64,000 nucleotides of DNA from Helicoverpa zea. Its lineage: Eukaryota > Arthropoda > Insecta > Lepidoptera > Noctuidae. A program made the position numbers and the translations under genes. The notes under the pieces are model-generated. The model had not been told where the DNA came from. It did no database searches and was given only the letters and a program-made list of their open reading frames with translations. The stretch spans positions 3,286,001 to 3,350,000 of the forward strand of contig NC_061467.1 in NCBI RefSeq assembly GCF_022581195.2. Direction: 5' to 3'. Shown piece after piece: positions 61,601 through 64,000 of this stretch. Numbering within the stretch: the first letter of the stretch is position 1; each line of letters opens with the position of its first letter.

Positions 61601-63978
61601 AGGACTTGAAACTAACTATCGATAAAAAACCTTAAACATGTTCTAACATCTAAAGTACTAAGAATTGGTAAGTAGTATGTAAGTACAAAATGTAACGCTT
61701 AAAAAGACCTTTCAAATGATGTATGACTCATTAGTAGAGGGGGAGTAGACCAACATTCAAACATCTCGCCCAATGTCCTTTACGCCGCGCAATGGTGGCC
61801 GAATCATTGTTGTGACTCACGCACACAAAAACCACGGTCTGCTCCGATAAAACTTTCCTGAAAGACCGTTGATGCTATCCCCGCACCCCGCGCGCCATTC
61901 CGGCGCGCCATCTGAATTTTATTCGAAATTTAAAATTCAAAGGACTTATGGGACACCCAGTATAAAAATTTTTCCTATGCTAAAAACTTTCATAAAACTT
62001 TAATATTTTTTCTTCACAACAAAAACAAATTGAACCTATAATTTAAAATTAAGAAATAAAATTGAAATAAGTTTCTATTAAAAAATATATATAAAATTGG
62101 TATTCGATTATTTATAATAAACATCCGATTTAGGTATCGAATGCACACCGCTGATTGAAAAAAAAAAAAATGTACTCTGTTCCAAACTCTACTTGACTTT
62201 GATCTTGTAAATTGTTCATTTTTATTGTGTATTTTATGTGCTGATTTTTTAGTTATGAATCATAAATAAGTGCACGAAATGTATTGCAACGGATTGAAAA
62301 TGTTATAAATATGACGTTTGTGTTGTGTTTGAGAAAGTGATGCGATTATTTATTGGTAAGTTTTCACCAAATTTGAAATGCCTAACTTTTCGATAGACTT
62401 AGAAACACCGTAATTATTATCTATTTCTGAATTAACTGACCCCATTTGACCTTCGCACGTTGTTGTCAAATAAGTGAGCTCTAAAGTTATAGTTAAAATA
62501 CTTCTGATCAGGCATTACGGACTTAGAATTTATGTGTTGAAAGTTAGTACAAATTTTTGAGTTCCATGTCGCGATTCAAAATATCCCGCCGAATCAACGG
62601 TAAAGTCATATGTCAAAACCTTGTCGAGCAGAGGGGTTAAAATCGCTCTTATCTTATCTATCTTATCTTATCTGTTCAACAATATAGACTTATCATGAAT
62701 ATAGTTAGAATAATAATTAAAAATAATTGTATTTTTTTATTTTTAATAACTGTTTTGTTTTGATATCGATTACTCTATTGATTAAAATACGTAATTTTCA
62801 ATAGTTATTTGATATCTGGCAACTTTTTTTTGTTTACCAATCAAACGGATGTCGACGTAATGTTTAACTATTAATTAATTTTAACTTTATTCCCAGGGTG
62901 AAAGAAATTGTATAAAAAATAATTTGGAAACAAAAAAATAAACAATATTTTTAGGTTATTATTCCATTCAGGCACACGATACCACAAAAGGGACCTGCCC
63001 CGTGGCAATCTCCTTTACATTTTCAAAAGTTGTCTTTAGTATATGCTAAGTTTCCCAACTTATTTTTTTTTTGCAAAATTGCTAATGATTACCACTACTA
63101 TAGGTACATAAATGTTATTAGTATCCAACTCACTTGAGTTCGGAGTTCCTCTGATCGATCCTCTGGTCGTTGTGCTGCGTGTTGGCTTGCTCCTGCATGC
63201 CGCGCAGTATGAGCGCCGAGTCGCGCTGTTCCGGCTCAGCGCGTCCGCGACGTAGGCGCATTTTACGCGCGATCGGGTCGGATTTTACACCTTTGAAATA
63301 TATTATTTTTATGAGAACATTGTCATCTCACTGTTGGCTTAGTAAAAGAAGAAATCATATTTTAATTAAAAGTCAAGAAAACATTGAATATGTATCTTTT
63401 TAGACCCATGTAGGTACATATTTTACGTAATGAGGAGGTTGGGGACATTAGGGACAAAATAATTCCTAACAGAAAAATCAACAATACTTTAAGAAACTCC
63501 GAAATTAAAGCCAAAAGCAGAGACCACCAGATCAATAACTAAGTGAGAAGAGTAGGTTGGCACTTAGGATCCATAGCACACATACACATTAACTCGGAAA
63601 GAGACCGTAACCGTATCAACTCAATACTCTTGAATACTTATCAAGAGTTGCTACGTGCTTCAAGCTTCTATGCAGTAGTTTACATGAACATACATATTTC
63701 GCATATATGAAGTACCCTTCATTCATCAATACTCACTGCTAGGTGTCGTAGGTTCATTAGTGGCTGCACCAGCCAACTGAAGCTGAGCTTGCAACGAGAA
63801 GTCAATATTATAATACTGGAGGCCAGCGCCTCTCGGTCGTTCCACCGGCTTCGGCGGCATCACCAGGTCTGGGTTACCGTGAAGCTGAAGACTTTCCAAG
63901 TCGCTTAGCAAGTGGATCGCATCGGGTAACGTAATCAGCTTGTTACAGCTTAGATTCAGTTTCTTTAGAGAACCGCAT
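43634..63978 (-). CDS. fliI: Flightless-I, LRR plus gelsolin-repeat actin regulator (5' part beyond window)
   Basis: Flightless-I links actin severing/capping to signalling and transcription factors through its leucine-rich repeats. Seventeen exons are visible, right to left: 63737-63978, 63134-63290, 53553-53685, 53147-53260, 52438-52620, 51980-52113, 51414-51588, 47872-48038, 47436-47562, 47123-47244, 46584-46797, 45899-46165, 45601-45713, 45185-45335, 44526-44690, 44107-44220 and 43634-43768. All join in phase, giving about 904 residues of a family near 1,250. The first visible exon is the last LRR (KKLNLSCNKLITLP). The rest are gelsolin-like repeats, e.g. WDIHFWIGSKAT, AACAAMHAVNLRNLL, MGWLTFTFGLERKF, NFFWVGIGGRKPYD, and a basic C-terminus ending EHKRPPE. 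The start lies right of 64,000. Most introns are 100-700 bp; two are 3.4 and 9.4 kb, swollen by mobile DNA. The donor at 52,438 (CCG|GTCGGT) is weak. Confidence 0.95.
45001..45066 (+). repeat. LINE/SINE 3'-end remnant in flightless-I intron
   Basis: 'gaggcctatgttcagcagtg' followed by a 'tgatgatgat' tail is the same retroelement end as at 8010, antisense to flightless-I, with the characteristic short tandem tail. Confidence 0.6.
48958..49135 (-). repeat. Inverted LINE/SINE fragment nested in the 3-kb element
   Basis: Minus-strand relative of the family complete at 21,491 and 37,470: 'aggctatattttatcccggt' and 'gcgggtgaaaccgcgg' are the complement of its central and 5' parts. It is more diverged than the complete copies. 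Confidence 0.5.
49259..50551 (-). pseudogene. Dead mariner transposon, full length
   Basis: The inverted ends CGAGGGCTGCCTTTTAAGTT and its near-complement are flanked by TA on both sides, and the 1,293-bp length is right for mariner. On the minus strand the transposase catalytic core is clear: WIYAYDP holds the first Asp, HHDNASSRTA the second, and the third Asp (NDF) follows after exactly 34 residues, the mariner D34D spacing. The reading frame is broken by several in-frame stops upstream of and between these motifs (the longest open piece is 49,335-49,904), so no active enzyme can be made. Confidence 0.85.
54236..54337 (+). repeat. Decayed LINE/SINE fragment
   Basis: 'cgcggttacacccgcgtccc' through 'tttataatattagtatagac' matches the two ends of the family complete at 21,491, with an internal deletion. 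It lies just beyond the 3' end of the transposase-like gene. Confidence 0.5.
54417..57370 (-). CDS. Intact IS5/Harbinger-type DDE protein with THAP-like and SWIM motifs, inside flightless-I intron
   Basis: Three exons join in phase 0: 57215-57370, 56798-57016 and 54417-56387. They give 781 residues with no frame break. The N-terminal 135 residues hold four CxxC pairs (CINC, CIEC, CYGC, CIPC), suggesting two zinc knuckles. A THAP-like C-x4-C...C-x2-H (CMFVGC to CHHH, about 209-248) follows. The DDE_Tnp_4-type core keeps all three acids: CDGTYVYVQ (about 415), DRGFRD (about 496) and VEIVNGRIK (about 545). Near the C-terminus CNC...CAH (about 737-751) fits a SWIM zinc motif. AATAAA overlaps the stop codon. 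It is co-oriented with flightless-I. I found no terminal inverted repeats around it, so it is either a transposon whose ends I missed or a domesticated gene. The intact frame and splice sites favour recent insertion or selection. Confidence 0.75.
58675..59340. repeat. Nested foldback inside the left arm of the palindrome
   Basis: Inverted ends of about 35 bp (AAAAAGGAGGTGGTTCTCAA near 58,691 and its near-complement ending 'ggaagtcggttaaaaa' at 59,340) enclose two further nested pairs. One is 58,758-58,810 against 59,141-59,192 (GGATCTGATGATGG...); the other is 58,881-58,929 against 59,020-59,070 (GAGCTGACCTGATGATGGAG...). It has no counterpart in the right arm, so it was gained after the arms formed, or lost from the other. 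The 'aaaaaggaggnggttctcaa' motif is common in moth genomes. Confidence 0.6.
60154..60345. repeat. Hairpin tip with four 16-bp palindromes
   Basis: The motif GACCCCRATYGGGGTC occurs four times at 60,154, 60,201, 60,283 and 60,330, placed symmetrically around the loop at 60,239-60,260. The motif at 60,154 is a perfect 16-bp palindrome; the other three deviate at the two central bases. They are the most GC-rich points in the element and could be protein-binding sites or secondary hairpins at the tip. Confidence 0.7.
62641..63133. other. Remaining flightless-I intron sequence
   Basis: AT-rich intronic sequence between the right TTAA of the palindrome and the donor of the exon at 63,134-63,290, starting with a short 'atcttatct' repeat (about 62,650-62,672). 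No feature beyond that is seen. Confidence 0.5.
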
Positions 63979-64000
63979 CTGTGAAAATTATAGGTAGTTG

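Larger units (their letters stand above)
57756..62636. mobile_element. 4.9-kb TTAA-flanked giant palindrome (piggyBac-like foldback)
   Basis: The ends CCCCTCTGCTCGACAAG and CTTGTCGAGCAGAGGGG are each flanked by TTAA (57,752-57,755 and 62,637-62,640), the piggyBac target and duplication. The left arm 57,756-60,238 and right arm 60,261-62,636 are inverted copies, highly similar for their outer ~650 bp and inner ~900 bp, around a 22-nt loop (60,239-60,260). The middles of the arms (about 58,410-59,340 and 61,120-61,975) are unrelated. No transposase is seen, so it is nonautonomous. It lies in the 9.4-kb flightless-I intron and would be transcribed as a hairpin more than 2 kb long. PiggyBac affinity is inferred from TTAA and the C-rich termini only. 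Confidence 0.85.

Noticed and set aside
1..64000. CRISPR arrays, bacterial operons, rRNA genes
   Set aside because: No regularly spaced repeats or rRNA-like sequence; the split genes and introns show animal nuclear DNA.

Overview
The window is animal nuclear DNA, almost certainly from a moth or butterfly. It is AT-rich and its genes are split into small exons with GT/AG introns. It carries repeat debris familiar from lepidopteran genomes (LINE/SINE ends reading 'ggcctgtgcccagcagtggg' and 'cttcagctttataatatta', TA-, TTAA- and CTG-flanked MITEs), and its proteins read as insect orthologues. I joined the exons by hand by checking frame and splice-site phase; no database search was possible.

Layout. 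Positions 1-14,400 hold no gene I can name: repeats, one 979-bp DNA transposon relic, and three possible minus-strand first exons (near 4.3, 9.5 and 14.5 kb) that would belong to a gene lying off the left edge. From 16.2 to 24.5 kb is SSRP1 (+, 13 exons), the HMG-box subunit of the histone chaperone FACT. After 6 kb of repeat-rich spacer (27.2-29.2 kb, four copies of one MITE family) comes a small HMG-D/HMGB-type chromatin protein (+, 30.7-31.2 kb). mLST8, the WD40 subunit of TOR complexes, follows (+, 33.3-35.5 kb). It converges on GGA (-, 37.0-41.5 kb), an Arf-dependent clathrin adaptor of the trans-Golgi. GGA is head-to-head with EMRE/SMDT1 (+, 42.1-42.4 kb), the essential small subunit of the mitochondrial calcium uniporter. 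EMRE converges on flightless-I (-, 43.6 kb to beyond the right edge), the LRR-plus-gelsolin actin regulator, of which 17 exons are visible.

The most unusual part is inside flightless-I. Two of its introns are swollen by nested mobile DNA. The 3.4-kb intron (48,039-51,413) holds a 3,050-bp element with 8-bp target duplications, which itself contains a dead mariner and a LINE/SINE fragment. The 9.4-kb intron (53,686-63,133) holds two things. One is an intact three-exon, 781-residue gene with paired CxxC motifs, a THAP-like finger, an IS5/Harbinger-type DDE core and a SWIM-type zinc motif. The other is a 4,881-bp, TTAA-flanked, nearly complete palindrome with arms of about 2.4 kb. The palindrome would be transcribed as part of the flightless-I pre-mRNA and could fold into a very long hairpin.

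The named genes do not form a pathway. They are housekeeping functions (chromatin, TOR signalling, trans-Golgi sorting, mitochondrial calcium, actin). The one close link is that SSRP1 and the small HMG gene share an HMG box interrupted by an intron at the same place, which suggests a local duplication.
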